From contig CAUJNA010001236.1 in the NCBI GenBank assembly GCA_963377175.1, positions 879,196-943,195 on the forward strand: DNA of 64,000 bases, given 5' to 3'. The translations under genes were made by a program, and so were the position numbers. Origin of the DNA: Effrenium voratum (Eukaryota > Sar > Dinophyceae > Suessiales > Symbiodiniaceae). The notes below the pieces were generated by a model. That model was not told the origin of the DNA. It was given only the letters and a program-made list of their open reading frames with translations, and searched no databases. This document shows, one piece after another, positions 10,081-22,770 of the stretch. Every line of letters starts with the position of its first letter. Within the stretch, counting starts at the first letter, position 1.

Positions 10081-12600
10081 GCCTTAATCTATGTCCCGGG
10101 CCAGGTGAACGCGATGAGCATGACACGTGGCTTCACGCCAACTCAGTGGGTGATTGGGAGGAGTCCCAACCAAGTACAATCACTCACCGGCGACCTGTTC
10201 ACCCCGACAGTTGACGCCTTGGATGCAGCTGGTGAGTTTGCCAATGTGCAGAAGAAGCGACTGGCAGCTCAAACGGCGTTTATACGCGCAGACAGCGATG
10301 CCAAGCTCAGGCGGGCCATGAACCAGAACTACCGGCAGATCAAGGACACGGTGGTGGATGGACAGGTGGTCTACTACTGGCGGGAGAAGGGAGCCGGAAT
10401 CTTGCAGAAGCAGAAGTGGCGTGGACCGGCAAGAGTGGTGGCCATTGAGCAAGATAACAAGGATCGCGATGCCGTGATTTGGCTGGCACATGGGACCTCT
10501 CTGCTGAGATGCGCTACGAATCAGGTGCGCCCCCGCTTTGAGGACACCGGGATTCCTTTGATCTCAGACCCCAACACGGCGCTGAAGGACCTGCAGGAGT
10601 TGAGGGCGAGAAGTACCACGCAGTTCAAGGATGTTTACCATCCTGAGTTGCCGGGAGACGAAGAAGATGACAGCGACGAGCTCGACGCCGAGTATGAACC
10701 TGAAGAACCTGGAGAGCCAGGTGAGTCACCCGAGGTGGATGAGAGCATGTTGCCGGGCATCGTGGTTTCTCTGATCCGGAGCCATGCGAGAAGGGCGAGC
10801 GGGTCAGAACCGATGTCTCGTGAGCGAACGCCTCGGCGAGAAGCCAGTGAACCAGACCCAGCACCACCATCTGAAGTCAGTGGAGAAGCAGGTGGACCAG
10901 AAGACGGGCGTGAGAGAAAGGAGAGTGACCGACCTGAACCTGAAGGCGTGAGAGAAGAGAAGCGACGCCGTGTCGCAGATCCTTCAGATGTGCCCGTACC
11001 CGAAGACATTGCCGATGATGACCTCATCATCGATGACATCACCTTCGTCGATGGCATGGACCCTGATGTCCCGGATGGCTGGGTCATGGTCGACGGTGAG
11101 TACGAGCTCTCGGATGTGTGGATGGTCCAGAACTTGCGGAAGACGGAGGCATCAGAGAAAACGATGACAGCTGATGAGAAGGCCCTCATGATGCAGGCTA
11201 AGATGGAGGAGCACAAGAACTACTTCCGCAACAAGGTCTGGAACTTTGCGGAGGTGAACCCGGGCGATGAGTCGCGGATTGTGTCAACACGATGGGTGCT
11301 GACATGGAAGGTCACGGAGAATGGTCCGAAGGCAAAGGCACGGCTTGTGTTGCGCGGATACCAGGACCCGGTCTTTGTGCAGAACTTGGACTGGCTGATG
11401 TTCGTTGGGGACGTTCGAGCAGCTTTTCTGTCTGGAGCAAGCTTCGACCGGAAGATCCTCGCCAAGCTACCCGCGGACTGTAGTGCTCTACTTGGAGTAC
11501 GTGGACAAGCCTACATGCGGCTGCTGAGAAGCGCATATGGCCTCGCGGATGCGCCATTGCTGTGGTATCGGGAGGCAAAATCCAGAGTGGAAAAGATTGG
11601 CTTCAGGTGCCACAGACTGGACAAATGTTGCTTCATGTACTACGGCAAGGCCGACTACGCACTGAAGGTCATCCTCATCATGCACGTCGATGATGTGATG
11701 TGCGCCCAAGCTCGTGAATCGGAAGCAGATGCTGTGGTCGAGGAGGTGCGCAAGAACTTTGACTTTGGCAAGTGGAAGAAATTGTCGGAGAAGAACCCCA
11801 TCACATACTGCGGATGCCAGATCAGCATTCAACACGGTGAGATCAACCTGGATGCGGAGGAGTACCTCAAACAGGTCAAGCCGATCACTGTGGATAAGAA
11901 CGGAACCGGTGACATGACGGACCGGGAAGTTTCGAAGTGCCGTGGTTTGCTTGGAGCACTTCAATGGCCAGCAGGACAGGTGTCCCCACATCTTTGTGCT
12001 ACCACGAGCATCCTGGCGGGTGAGGTCGCAGCAAGGGCAAGGACCGCAATTACGGAGCTCAACAAGGGGCTGAGGTTTGCCAAGGCGACAGCTGGGGTGC
12101 ATCTGAAGTTCCCAAGCATGGTGAAGAACCTGGACGAGCTGTGCTTTGTGGCGTTTTCCGACGCGGCTTTTGGCATTTGTCGGGACTTTAGCTCGCAAGG
12201 TGGCTACATCCTGGTGGCGGCAAACAAGAAGTTGCTGGAGGGTGAGTGCATGCGGTACACAACCCTGGCTTGGAGGTCATTCAAGCTGGATAGGGTGTGC
12301 CGGAGTTCGCTTTCCGCAGAAAGCCAAGCATGTGCGACGGCGACGGACGAGCTGATGATCACCAAGCTCTTCTACTCCCTCACGCTCGATCCTGACCAAG
12401 ATCTGAGATCTGGCGAGACGGTGAAGAAGGCGGGTCAGAGTGCGGTGGTGATTGATGCTCGGGCGTTATACGACGCGACCAAGCGGGACACGATCAAGAA
12501 CGCTGTGGACAAGCGGGCTGCTGTGCAAATCCTGCGCATTAAGGAGGCGCTTGAGTTCACCGGCAGCGAGATCAGGTGGGAGCTCAGAGAGACAGCTGGC
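10080..12600 (+). pseudogene. pol: Pol segment: integrase C-terminus, reverse transcriptase and RNase H
   Basis: One long frame. It begins with integrase C-terminal sequence (TPTQWVIGRSPNQV, VVYYWREKGAGI, WRGPARVVAIE), then a Glu/Pro-rich linker (about 10640-10980). RT follows: RIVSTRWVLTWKV, KARLVLRGYQDP, GDVRAAFLSG (11407-11436, motif A Asp), LLRSAYGLADAPLLWY, and the YxDD box as HVDD (11683-11694). RNase H shows AFSDAAFG, SSLSAESQA and VVIDARALYDA. Between GYQDP and the motif A Asp about 25-30 residues usual for the family are missing, consistent with an in-frame deletion. A frameshift near 12596 separates the tail. Confidence 0.85.
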
Positions 12601-13141
12601 GGATGGGCTGACAAAGCTGTCAGCAAGGCAGTCACTGGCCGATGCGCTGGGCGGTGGCTACATTCAACTGGTCTTTGACGAGACCTTCACAGCGGCGAAG
12701 AAGAAGACCCACAAGGAGCGGAGTCAGCAAAGCCAGGTGGTGCGCGGAAGCGCCGTGGCGAACTATGTGAAGGCCATGATCATGGCCAATGCGGCAGAGT
12801 GTGCAGAAGGAAAGTCAGCGGAGGACGATGATGACTTCGACTGGCTCATCATCTACGGTGTCATCATGGTGGTGGTTGTGATGAGTGTGCTTATCACCAT
12901 TTTGGTGATGAAGCTCATCAAGGCAGAGAAGAAGAGCATGCGAGACATGGAGACGCAGACCGATGAGAATGCCTTCCTGAGAGGAAGATGCCAGACCCTG
13001 GAAAGGCAGGGAGTCGTCACTCGGGCACCTCGCCAAATCGTGATCACGCCGACCGGAGAGAAATTCCATCGGTCGGGATGCGGGCATGTAAAGCAGCGAA
13101 GCCGAATCCTGGACGCGTGCAGAGACTGCATTGGCGGCTAG
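12600..13141 (+). CDS. Copia C-terminal extension: membrane helix plus H/C-rich tail
   Basis: After the RNase H end (QLADGLTKLSA, in the frame starting 12452) the frame continues for about 170 codons. It contains an acidic stretch, a 26-residue hydrophobic helix (12842-12919, WLIIYGVIMVVVVMSVLITI..), a charged segment and then ITPTGEKFHRSGCGH..C..C (13049-13130) just before the stop. Classical copia elements end at RNase H, so this is an add-on. The terminal His/Cys arrangement could bind zinc. The position resembles an env-like reading frame, but no signal peptide is seen. Function unknown. Confidence 0.6.
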
Positions 13142-13161
13142 GTTTTCTACCTTTTTGGGCG

Positions 13162-13313
13162 TGTGAAGTTTCCTCCAGAAACCTTTGTGGATGAACCACC
13201 CTTGTGCATAGGGGTGGGCCTCGAGATCAAAACAGCTGCGCCCCTCATTTCGTTCGCACTTGTCGGTGCGGTGGCATGGTCTGGAAACCTCGTGCGTTCT
13301 GGACTTCTTGAAG
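13162..13313 (+). repeat. 3' LTR (152 bp)
   Basis: Identical to 5718-5869 by reading. The preceding polypurine tract is weak (CTTTTTGGGCG instead of a purine run). It is followed directly by the duplicated GAGGT. Confidence 0.93.
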
Positions 13314-13318
13314 GAGGT

Positions 13319-14242
13319 CTTTTGCCCTTTGCCAGCCATGATGCTCGGCATTGCCCACCAGCTGTTGCTAGGAAACTCACATCCTGGAGTACTCCTCTCC
13401 GACTTGCCCTCCTGGGAATTTCAAGCGATGCACTCAAGGCAACCGAAATTCCCCGAAGCATCCAGGCACGGGCTTCAAACTCAATCCTTGCCGGATGGCG
13501 GTTCCCTTGGGAAGAACGTCCATAGTCCTTTTAAGGTTAGTTTGGTTGGAAGTAGTTGGCACCGGTTTAGATGGGTCGTGTTCCGTTTGCCAGGGAGGCC
13601 CGTGGCTTTGTCCAAAAGGTCTTGGCAATCTGCCTCGGAATTTGACCCAGGGCGTTCGAAACGCCCGTGCTGCTCGCCTCGCCTCAGGAACAGCTCCGTG
13701 CTGATGGCATCCGCTGGGGGCGCGTTGTTGCGCATTGCCCTCAGCCTGGAGCCCAGGCGCTTGGGACTTTGGGGGGAGAGCCGGGGGAGAGGCGGGGGGG
13801 GGGGGGGGTGGCGCAGTCCTTTCGAAGCGTGAAAAAACGGACTGGCAACAAACATTTGCATATGCAGAACGTCAATGGAGCAGATGGCTTTAGTTTTCGT
13901 AGGGAGTTCACATGTTCTCCTCACATATTGAAGATCATGGCATTTCCACCCGAACGGCTCTCGCCTGTTCCAATGTTCTAGTCGTAGATCCTTACCGGAG
14001 TGCCAAAGCACAAGGCGACAAGCAACTGAAAGCTGTTGGAAGTCCATCAGCGACACGCTTGCAGGTGGAAAATGTATGAACATGTTAGGTTCTCTTAAAT
14101 GCACAATGCGTACTAGACGCTCATCTAAAGCTTTGCCGTTCTTGTTTGCTTTGCTGTCTCCAGTCAAGTATTTGCGGTGCCGGGCAGCTGGCTACCGAGC
14201 CTGCTGGATCTTCATAATGTCAGAAGCCTTTCTTTGGGTCTG
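13319..14242. other. No supported gene
   Basis: Flanking DNA of the retrotransposon. It holds a G-run (13796-13808) and no convincing exon. Short frames on the two strands contradict each other. Confidence 0.4.
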
Positions 14243-14291
14243 CCTGACTGACTGACTGACTGACTGAATGACTGACTGACTGACTGACTGA
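14243..14291 (+). repeat. (GACT)n microsatellite
   Basis: About a dozen TGAC/GACT tetramers with one imperfection (GAATGACT). Simple-sequence repeat. Confidence 0.9.
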
Positions 14292-14932
14292 TTGGATGGT
14301 GCAAGCTCGCGGTAGTGGCTCCTTCATGAAAAAAGCTGCATGGCCAGAGCAAATCACACGCTGCACTGCTGAGGTACCGGAAAGGCATCAGAGTTGAATG
14401 ACTATAGCGCATTGTTCTCCTTTGAGGAAAGTAGTGATGAGGCGTTGAGGCTTATAATTCAAATCCCTTCCCATGGCAATGAATACCGGCTGGAGACAAA
14501 AACGTGCAATGTTGACATGTTAACTTTTAAATGCTGAATGTTGCAACATCAGCATGCATTGTTTTTTCTTTCATCTGGTGCAACTTGAGAAATCGACATT
14601 CGCAAGATCTTGCAGCCGCGATGTGCTCCGGAAAATCAATCAGTGACCACGCCAATTGGCCATACGTCATGTTGATTTTCCCTGAGGAGTTCCCACTGAA
14701 AAGGGGTATGTGTTCGACGGTCGAACGCCAACGCCCGTGAAGCTCCAAGAAACACGAGAACATGAAGGGACCACGCAATTTATTGGGCATACTACCCTCC
14801 CAATCAACAGCCGGAGCGTGACGTAGGGGGGGGGGCTCCTGGTTTGGAGAGGTTTCCCTTGAAAGGGACCGGGCCCCGAACGTTAGGCTTCGTGTTATAC
14901 AAGTCGTTGGGGGGTGTCTATCTATATGTGTA

Positions 14933-14934
<2 letters not shown>

Positions 14935-14964
<30 letters not shown>

Positions 14965-14998
14965 ATTACACTATGTGATATATATATATATATATATG
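14935..14998 (+). repeat. (TA)n microsatellite with short interruption
   Basis: Two TA tracts separated by a short AT-rich stretch containing ACTATGTGA. Likely to be unstable and slippage-prone. Confidence 0.9.
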
Positions 14999-16189
14999 AA
15001 TATGGACATGTTGAGTGGAAAGCGGCTGTGCGCATCTGAATGGCAGGCGCGTGGTGCATGTGGTGCGGCCCCCGAGCTTCATAGCAATCCCACGGCCGCC
15101 GCACTCTATGAGCCAGGCCAGCGTGTAGTCGGCTCCTAGGAACCATAACCCGGTTTTATAAAGATGTTGATGGGCAAAATCCTGCACCGTTGGTAGGTCT
15201 ATCCCATGGAGTTTTATCCATCCCGACTGGTGCAGGAGTTTGTCCATCTACAGTACCATACCCATCCCGGGCACTTGGCGTGGAACCTGCAACGCGTTGC
15301 TTCAGACCCCTCTTTCACAGAAGGCGGGATGAAAGCTTGCCTTTCCGATGTTATGAGTGGGACTTGGCCTAGCAAGACCATCAAGGCAGCTGGGGTGTGT
15401 TCGGATGCCAGTTCCATTGGGCTGCAAGCAAGTCTTGCCTGTGATTTGTGTGCTTTCTATCATGTCATGAAGCCACTAGCTGCCTTCGGATGCGATTGCC
15501 GGCCAAGATGCCATAATTCGCTGGTGGCCAGCCACCAACAGACGGGCAGGGCAGCTTTTCTAATGCAATACCATTTGCAACGGCAGGCAGGCAGCGGAGG
15601 CAGGACCGCCTGTTGCAATCTACGGATTCCGCAGATTCCTTCGGTCTCTGCTTTGTTCCACTGCTGCGGCAGAGATTGAGGTAAACCACGTTGCTCTCAA
15701 TTGTTTGACAGCCAAAACAGGACCTGTTCGCCTCAGCTGCCTGCACGGGGCAACCAACATGGTGCCCCGCAAGACCACAGCAGGAAAGGTCAAGCGTGGC
15801 AGCGTGCGCCCGCATAGGCCATTCATTGCATGGCTGTGTCAAATTACCCAAAAGTGCACCAAAAGCCACAGCACCATGGCTAATGCCTCAACACGTCTCT
15901 TGAGCCTTTTGGAAGGGCAATTCTACGACCTAAGCAAGTTTGCAGGACGAATTTCTTTGTTCTTGCGCGGGGCGCGTCGCGCACGTGTGCATGGGCTTGC
16001 AACTGGGCAGACATCGGCCAGTGCAAATCTGAACCCATCACCGCGTGGAAAAACGGGCGATGGTGCAACGCCAAGCGTCCCTGAGTGTCTCGTGTCTCGC
16101 TTTCTGGACAGGGGGCCAGAACGAATCATCACAAAGCTTTCATAGTATCATCATTTGTGCGCACGCAAAGAGCCACACAGCCACACCCA
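14999..16189. other. No supported gene
   Basis: Frames at 15206-15679 and 15705-16145 (plus) are open but have no splice context, no motif and uneven composition; I leave them uncalled. The stretch 15176-15250 shares a weak pattern (AAAATCC-Y-GCACC .. GTTTGTCCA) with 17561-17640, perhaps an old dispersed repeat. Confidence 0.35.
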
Positions 16190-16916
<727 letters not shown>

Positions 16917-17347
16917 GAGCCTTTCATCCCGTATTGAAGTATCAAAGACGTATATTCGAGCCCCAAAAAGTACATGATCAGCACAAGGATCGAAGTTGTT
17001 CCTTTGTCGGTTGCTTCCCCCAGGCCCAAAATGACGAAAATGAGGAGGATCGCTATGCATTCAGCCCTGAAGCAGTCAGCTGTGCCATAGACTTTGTATG
17101 AGGGCTCCGTTTGTTCAATAGAGAATCTCACCACGAGTAGTCCCACGCACTCGATGCGTTGATGCAGAGCCCACTGTTTTACAACCTGTCGTTTCACAAG
17201 GGTGGAAATCCTTGAAAAACGAAGTGTGCAACCCTTGCTGGCCAGAGGAGTGCACAACTGCTCCAGAGACCGTAACTTATATGACTGGTGGTTAGCGTAG
17301 CTATTTAGAGCACCAGGTTTTCCTTACTCCTTACAATCTTCTTCCAG
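16917..17347. other. No supported gene
   Basis: Unique-looking sequence after the repeat block. I see no exon. It ends in a good polypyrimidine tract (17313-17347) that serves the next exon. Confidence 0.4.
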
Positions 17348-17517
17348 TCAAGCTGCGCAAGTCGAGTGGTGATGTCCATTCTTGGGTTGGGACCTTGCAG
17401 CCTGATCCAAGCCAAATGCCCGAGCGGAGCGCTGGGTCGGCCGCTGTGCGCCAGGCCGGCAAAGCTCAAGCCAAGGAGCTCAAGAAGTCGAGGGCCGAGC
17501 TCAGGGTGAAAGGCTAG
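17348..17517 (+). CDS. Terminal exon of an unidentified gene
   Basis: It follows a strong polypyrimidine tract and acceptor (TCTTCTTCCAG|). The in-frame reading begins KLRKSSGDVHSWVGTL, continues through AKELKKSRAELRVKG and stops at TAG 17515. Charge pattern and composition are protein-like, with a basic, helix-prone C terminus. Upstream exons could not be traced; they may lie beyond the simple-repeat block. Product unknown. Confidence 0.45.
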
Positions 17518-20500
17518 GGCCCAATGGCTGACCCGTTGGAGGTATGTGCTGTGGATGGAGAAAATCCCGCACCAGTTGATAGGTGGGTTCTTCTCAAGTA
17601 TTCATTGGGGTTCATCCATCAGGGGTGCATGAGTTTGTCCAGCCCATGGCTGCCAGTTTTGGCCATGCCAAGGACCTGTGAGTTGAACCAGTCGCAGTGC
17701 CACGTCCTTAGACCGCTCACTCCCTGACATTTGTTTTTTTGTTCTTTTCTTTTCTTTTTTTTTGGGAGGGCGGGCATCCCTGGCACCTGAGGTATGCTGA
17801 AGCTGGGCGACTTCTATGGAGCCAAGGTGGCGTGTGATAACGCAACAGCCCCAGAACACGTTCTGGACAGTTCCACTGGTTACAAAAGCGGACCAGTTCG
17901 GAGCGTCGCTTTTGTTTTTTACCGAGGTTTTGGCAGAGGATCCCACCAACCTCAAGGCAGGGCATGGCGATAGCAGTACCACTGATTCTTTGTGCGTGGC
18001 ATGCATCCAAGCAAGCTTCCCCAAGTCGCAAACACGTGTCCTACGTGCCGTGTTAGTCGCGCGGGGTGACAGGCATGGTTGAAGGATGCAGTCCGGTGTG
18101 CTTAAGAGATTTGCAGGTTTTTGCGTTGGATTCCTTTCAAAGTGTAAGAAGCACATTGGACCGAGGCAGCCCCGTGGCTCCTTAATGTTCTGCCGATATT
18201 TTGAACGTCCGAGTGTCCATGGGTGTGGCTTTTCTGGATCGATCACCTTGTCCTGACAAGCCAGACACTTTGCTGGCCAGAAACGGACCCGTACCCCCAG
18301 CGAACATCCCAATCACTAAAATAGACTAAAATGGGTGGTGCACCTACCCCAAAATCGTACCATTGGTTTTGACCCACAGCCACATGGCAGTAGCCAGCCA
18401 CGCCCCAATGTTCTTGGGGTGGGGTGGTTGTCCCCTCAGTCGAGTTGGCAGAGGCGCTCTTCCGGAGAGCCAGCGCCAACATTAAGTGGGGCTGCCCGGA
18501 GCTTCCATGCCAAGCCCACCGGTGGCATGGGGAGAGCGTTCATCTCCAACACGGTGGGCCTGTAGGGATGATATGGAGCCATTGAACATAGGTTGCAAGG
18601 CGTGCAAATGCGATACAAAGGCAAAACACAGTGTGTGTGTTGTTCAGCGGGCAAAACTACCAAAGGACCTGACGAGCATGAGGATCCCTTATTTCAGCTT
18701 GGTGTATGTGCAGATGGGATGTCCTCTTTGGGGCGTCCGAGGGCCCTGACCGAGACTGTGGTTAAACCCTCGGCGAATGGTGGTGTAGATTCTGGGGGCC
18801 TATACATGCCTACAAACAGGAAAATGCCGCCATGACTGGCCCACAGCAAAACCTGAAAGATAAATGTATTTCTTTGTGCCTGACATGCATGTGTGCATAT
18901 ACATAGAATAGAATATATACAGATAGATGGTTCATGTACACATGTATGTCCATATACCAGGTGTTCAGTCTTCGAGCGCAGATGGGAGCTTCTGTGCGGT
19001 GCTAAGGCGCAGAGATTTTTGCGACGCGCTGGCGCCTTGGTTTTTCCGCGACGCATCACAGCTGGAAGCATGGTGGGTGTGACCCGCCTAGATTGACCGA
19101 CGAGGTTCGCTCTCCGGAAGGGAAGCTGGCCCAAGGGCCCCATGTTGATCTCATGGTTTTGGGTACAAATCCCAGGTGTCCACTGGCGGTTGTGAGTTTC
19201 GAGTGTGCCCAACTTCTTCGCCCTTCGGTGCTTGAACCTCCCACTTGGATGCTCAAGTTCGCAAGTGCTGAACCCACTAGCAGGATGAACTCCGCGGGGG
19301 GGAAGTTGTGGATTCCAACCAAACGGTTATCGACTTGCAGAGCTGCACGGGTCTAGCGGGCTTGAAACCCGCTCAAACTCATCGCAGGCCTTGGAAGCTT
19401 AACGGGGTTTGTGCTGCAAGCAACTCCACTGCCACTCGTAGTTTTTGGCTTTGGTAGAAGGTTACGTCGTACGTGCCAAGTTTGCACATTGATTGCATTT
19501 GTCCGCTACTTGGAACAGCACGAAGAAACACCTGCCATGTGCTCTGGAGCTGGAAACCATTGTATACGCGATCCAGAAGAAGGTTTTTCGCTTGCAACAC
19601 CTCCATAGCAGGATAGGTGGGAAGCATGAGGAAGCGCTGTTCCCCGGCCAGTTTGCTAGCTGTGTACCCTTCCCTGCATGTTGCATACCTTGGGATGGGG
19701 GCCGTGTCCTGAGACGAACCACAAAACAACTATTCTCTACTTGCGAAAGCGCCCAATTTGCAGGGAGCTCTCTTGCAAGCCTTTTGTTTTGTTTTTCTCA
19801 ATTTCCCGTTGTCCAATGGTCTGACAACTTCACTGTTCTTGGCATGTTTTTTTGGTTTTTTGGTTCTGTTCATTGTTACTGGGGGTCTGCAAAAAAGCAA
19901 AGTTTTTCGCTACCATACCAAGAGTAGAGATGAAAACCTATGTTCAGTCCATGCTTGAAGAGGTTTACTCTTGTCTTTGTTTCCATTCTGGGCGTCACGT
20001 TTTGAGGCAGAAGGATCTGAAGCAGCTCCTCGAGCTGGAGCCGGGCGCCCAGAGGTCCATCGATGGGTGGACCTAGGGGGCTCCACCCATCGCGCAGACC
20101 AATGGGCGCCCATCTTTCGGCGCGTGCTGAAGTTGGACCGTCTGGCTGTGGGTCAAAATTAAACCAGGAATTGGACCGCAGGTTTTAGTTGTTTCCTTCT
20201 ACCAGGGCAACGTTTTTTCGCTGACCCTTGTCAGCGAGGCCAGTGGTTTGAGGTAAGCACAGGCAAAAAATGGTGCCATGTCGCCCACGCCCACATGCGG
20301 GCTGTTAGGATACCTCTCATGGCACCCGTGGCACTTTGTTGCAGGCAAACAACACCACGGGCCGTTTTCGACGGCCCTTCTTATTGCACGAGCAAGGCGT
20401 TGTTTGCCCTAACGTCAGCTTTGGATTGACTCTTCTGGAGGACACTGCGAATCAAAAGCTTCCAGTGAAGCCATTCCCTAATAGCGGAGCCACCCGGGAT

Positions 20501-21270
20501 TCGCACGGTTCTCCGGAGCAGGCAAGTCCGCTGCAAAGAATGGGGGCATCGGAAAAGCTGTGTGACAACCCCCTGTGTCCGCCGCATTCAGCAAGGCTCT
20601 TGTGCCCATGAAAAAACATTCTTGGCTTGAGTAGACGAGCATGAGATCAAGCTGAGGACACATCTCATCTCAAACAGACCTAGCAGGCTAGCAGGGAAAG
20701 TCAGCCTGACGCGTGTCAGCTGGGAGCTTCGGAACCTTGGGCAAATCAGGCACAACAGGGTCAGCACATTTCAAGGATTTCCACCGAGAGCTTTGCTCGG
20801 AACTTCCGGCTTTTTGACGCAGGATTGAAGGGTCATTCTCCATCCCAGATACGGAGAGAGATGCGGGGGAAGAGAGATCCTTAAGTTAAGATTAAGCAAG
20901 CTGTGGGATGTCCAAGGCCGAAGAATGCAGAGGCCCGCAGGTTGCTGCCAGAGGCGCCTTCTGACGCAATGACTGGCAGGGTTGGGGGTTGAAGTGGCTG
21001 CTTAGCTCCCCCAAATTCTTGAACATAAAGCTTGTTGGCTTAAGATCCTGTTGGATAGAAAGCTAAGTTCCAATGCATTTTGCTGCCAACGCTGCAGTCG
21101 CTGGTGACTTTGTCGGGAGTGTTTGGCCATCCTTGCTAGCTGGTTCAAAGCGAAGGCATTTGATGGCATCAGACTGCGTTGGACCAATCGGTACGGCGAC
21201 TTCCATGATGCACTGAACCCCTTCATCCCCTTGGCGGACATGAAGTTCTGACCATTATCGCTACGCCCCT
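17518..21270. other. About 3.7 kb without a supported gene
   Basis: Only scattered repeat fragments: TTTTGACCCACAGCCA at 18367-18382, and TGGCTGTGGGTCAAAA with its continuation at 20143-20190 (see the element at 56975). A palindromic GGTGGACC..GGGGGCTCCACC stretch lies near 20065-20090. No exon with convincing splice sites was found. Confidence 0.35.
20143..20190 (+). repeat. Left end of a dispersed TIR-like repeat
   Basis: TGGCTGTGGGTCAAAA, then TTAAACCA and GGACCGCAGGTTTTAGT, match 56975-57016. The mirror-image end TTTTGACCCACAGCCA occurs at 18367, and a partial form at 3575. Confidence 0.5.
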
Positions 21271-21355
21271 CAGGCTAACATGGAAGCTCCCAGAAGGCCC
21301 CTGTAAATGAAACCAAGTCTTCCAAAGGGGTGCTGGGAGCTTCCATGTTAGCCTG
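21271..21355. repeat. Perfect 23-bp hairpin (foldback)
   Basis: 21271-21293 is the exact reverse complement of 21333-21355 (stem beginning CAGGCTAACATGGAAGCTCC). The 39-base loop can pair further through CCCC/GGGG. It may be a foldback or MITE remnant, or a hairpin RNA precursor. Confidence 0.75.
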
Positions 21356-21416
21356 GGGGAGGGTACCCTCTGTCTTTCGGCCACCTTCCCATGCTGCAAG
21401 TCTACCTACAGCTGCA

Positions 21417-21964
21417 CCTTCTCCCTTCCACGGCAAGCGAAGAAGCGGCCAGCAAAGCCAGGCGCAGCGGGGAGCCAAAGAAGGCCTGTGGCCTCAAGGA
21501 TATCGGTCGGGCATTGGAACGTGTGGCCGGTGTTGGGGAAAAAATGGCCGGGAGGCGGCGATGAAAAGATGCGAAAGATGGGGATATTCGCGTGGCGCGG
21601 CAAAGGAATGCGCTTGCAGAGGGGAAGCTGAGCTTGCAGAGTCCTGGTGGTATATTCTGGATTATTATGGACACCTTGGTCAAAATGAAACCTCAGGGCT
21701 AGGAATTCTCGTGGGCAAGAGGATTCTGCAGTGAAAGTATGTGAAAGTGAGTTTCTTGGCTATATAGGGCGCGCCTATCCTCTTTTTTTATTTTTATTTT
21801 TATTTGGATGCCCCTTCCAAGGCGAGAAGAGGGCCCGCTCCATGTACGCAAAGATGACGAAGAGCTTGGGAACTGGCAGAGAGGAGCGGCTGAAGAGCGC
21901 GGTGCGGGTGGGTTGTGGCCTGATCGCGAACCATGCAATCGAGCGGTCCGGGGATGCAATGTAG
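21417..21964 (+). CDS. Two or three exons of an unidentified gene, terminal exon 21822-21964
   Basis: The terminal exon is clear. A T-rich tract (TTTTTATTTTTATTTGG) and CTTCCAAG| lead into GEKRARSMYAKMTKSLGTGR, then LKSAVRVGCGLIANHAIERS, and a TAG at 21962. Upstream, 21434-21545 reads EEAASKARRSGEPKKACGLK and IGRALERVAGVGEKM in one frame; 21570-21702 reads VARQRNALAEGKLSLQSPGG in another, so an intron or frameshift lies near 21530-21570. The product is basic and unrecognised. The gene ends about 330 bases left of the giant inverted repeat. Confidence 0.4.
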
Positions 21965-22115
21965 GTCATCCCCTGAAAATTCCTTTCATTGTGCCATAGG
22001 AATTGTCAGTGAAGTTGCACGTGTTTGCAAACAGACCAAACGATCCCCCTTGGTACTGACCCTATGGAATGGGGAGGGGTTGGGCCCATGCATTTTATGG
22101 GATACCACCTCGCCT

Positions 22116-22216
22116 GGCTTCGGACCCCGCCTCAAATTCTGACACTCAGTTGCAGTGCACGAGCAAAATCCCTTGCTCAGCTCGGTTCCATGTCTGGAGG
22201 GTGGGGGTCCGAAGCC
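22116..22216. repeat. Short inverted-repeat element GGCTTCGGACCCC...GGGGTCCGAAGCC
   Basis: The 13-bp ends (22116-22128 and 22204-22216) are exact reverse complements, followed outside by CTTAAGTGCGGCG. Nearly the same ends and CTTAAG flanks surround the axis of the giant palindrome at 44743-44755 and 44847-44859. Confidence 0.6.
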
Positions 22217-22770
22217 TTAAGTGCGGCGCACGTAAGGTCTGAGCACATTGTCCTTAAGATGCCCTCAGGTACTCAAGGTCTAGAATGGGAAACCCCTGTG
22301 GGCTTAAAGGCTAGGGGTCTAGAATCGTCCCATAAGCATTTTAGACCCTGCTAGCGAAGCCAGTTTAGACCCTATACCATCAGAACCCACCAGAGATCAG
22401 ACAGATGCTTGCCGTAAAAGAGCTCTATCTAAGCAGCTTCGGCCGGCCCATTTGAGAAACAATTGCAACTCACCAGTTTGCGCGAATGCGCTTAAATTCA
22501 AAAACACCCTCGTGTGGAAGTGCTCGGTAAATACGCTAAACAGAAAGCAGGCCTATGTCTTGGCGCCAGCCCAGCCAAGTCAGGAAGCATATCAAGACGG
22601 TGGGCACGGGGCGCCCGCTTTCGGTTCCAAGCTTGGGTGTGCCTGTCTTTTGCCGGTCTCAGGCCGGGGACCGTGGGTGTGTGTAGGCCCGGGCAAATGG
22701 GCCTTAAGGATCTCTTGGACATAACGCGCAACATATATTTTTGTCTATATATTTGCACATGATTCATGAC

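Larger units (their letters stand above)
5713..13318 (+). mobile_element. Full-length Ty1/copia-type LTR retrotransposon, decayed coding region
   Basis: Direct LTRs (5718-5869 and 13162-13313) are flanked by GAGGT at 5713-5717 and 13314-13318. Just inside the 5' LTR, TTGGTAGCGGAGCC matches the complement of an initiator tRNA-Met 3' end, the usual copia primer site. Domain order is Gag, zinc knuckle, retropepsin, a methyltransferase-like segment, integrase, reverse transcriptase, RNase H, which is copia order. Several frameshifts, an insertion in integrase and a short RT deletion break the polyprotein. After RNase H there is an additional domain with a membrane helix. One base of the duplication can be assigned either to the LTR or to the flank (151 bp plus 6 bp, or 152 bp plus 5 bp). 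Confidence 0.93.

Noticed and set aside
13163..13525. Open frame over the 3' LTR (and its 5.7-kb twin)
   Set aside because: LTR sequence; frames are short and run into flanking DNA.
15206..16145. Two plus-strand frames of about 150 codons
   Set aside because: No acceptor or donor context, no motif, composition not distinct from the opposite strand.
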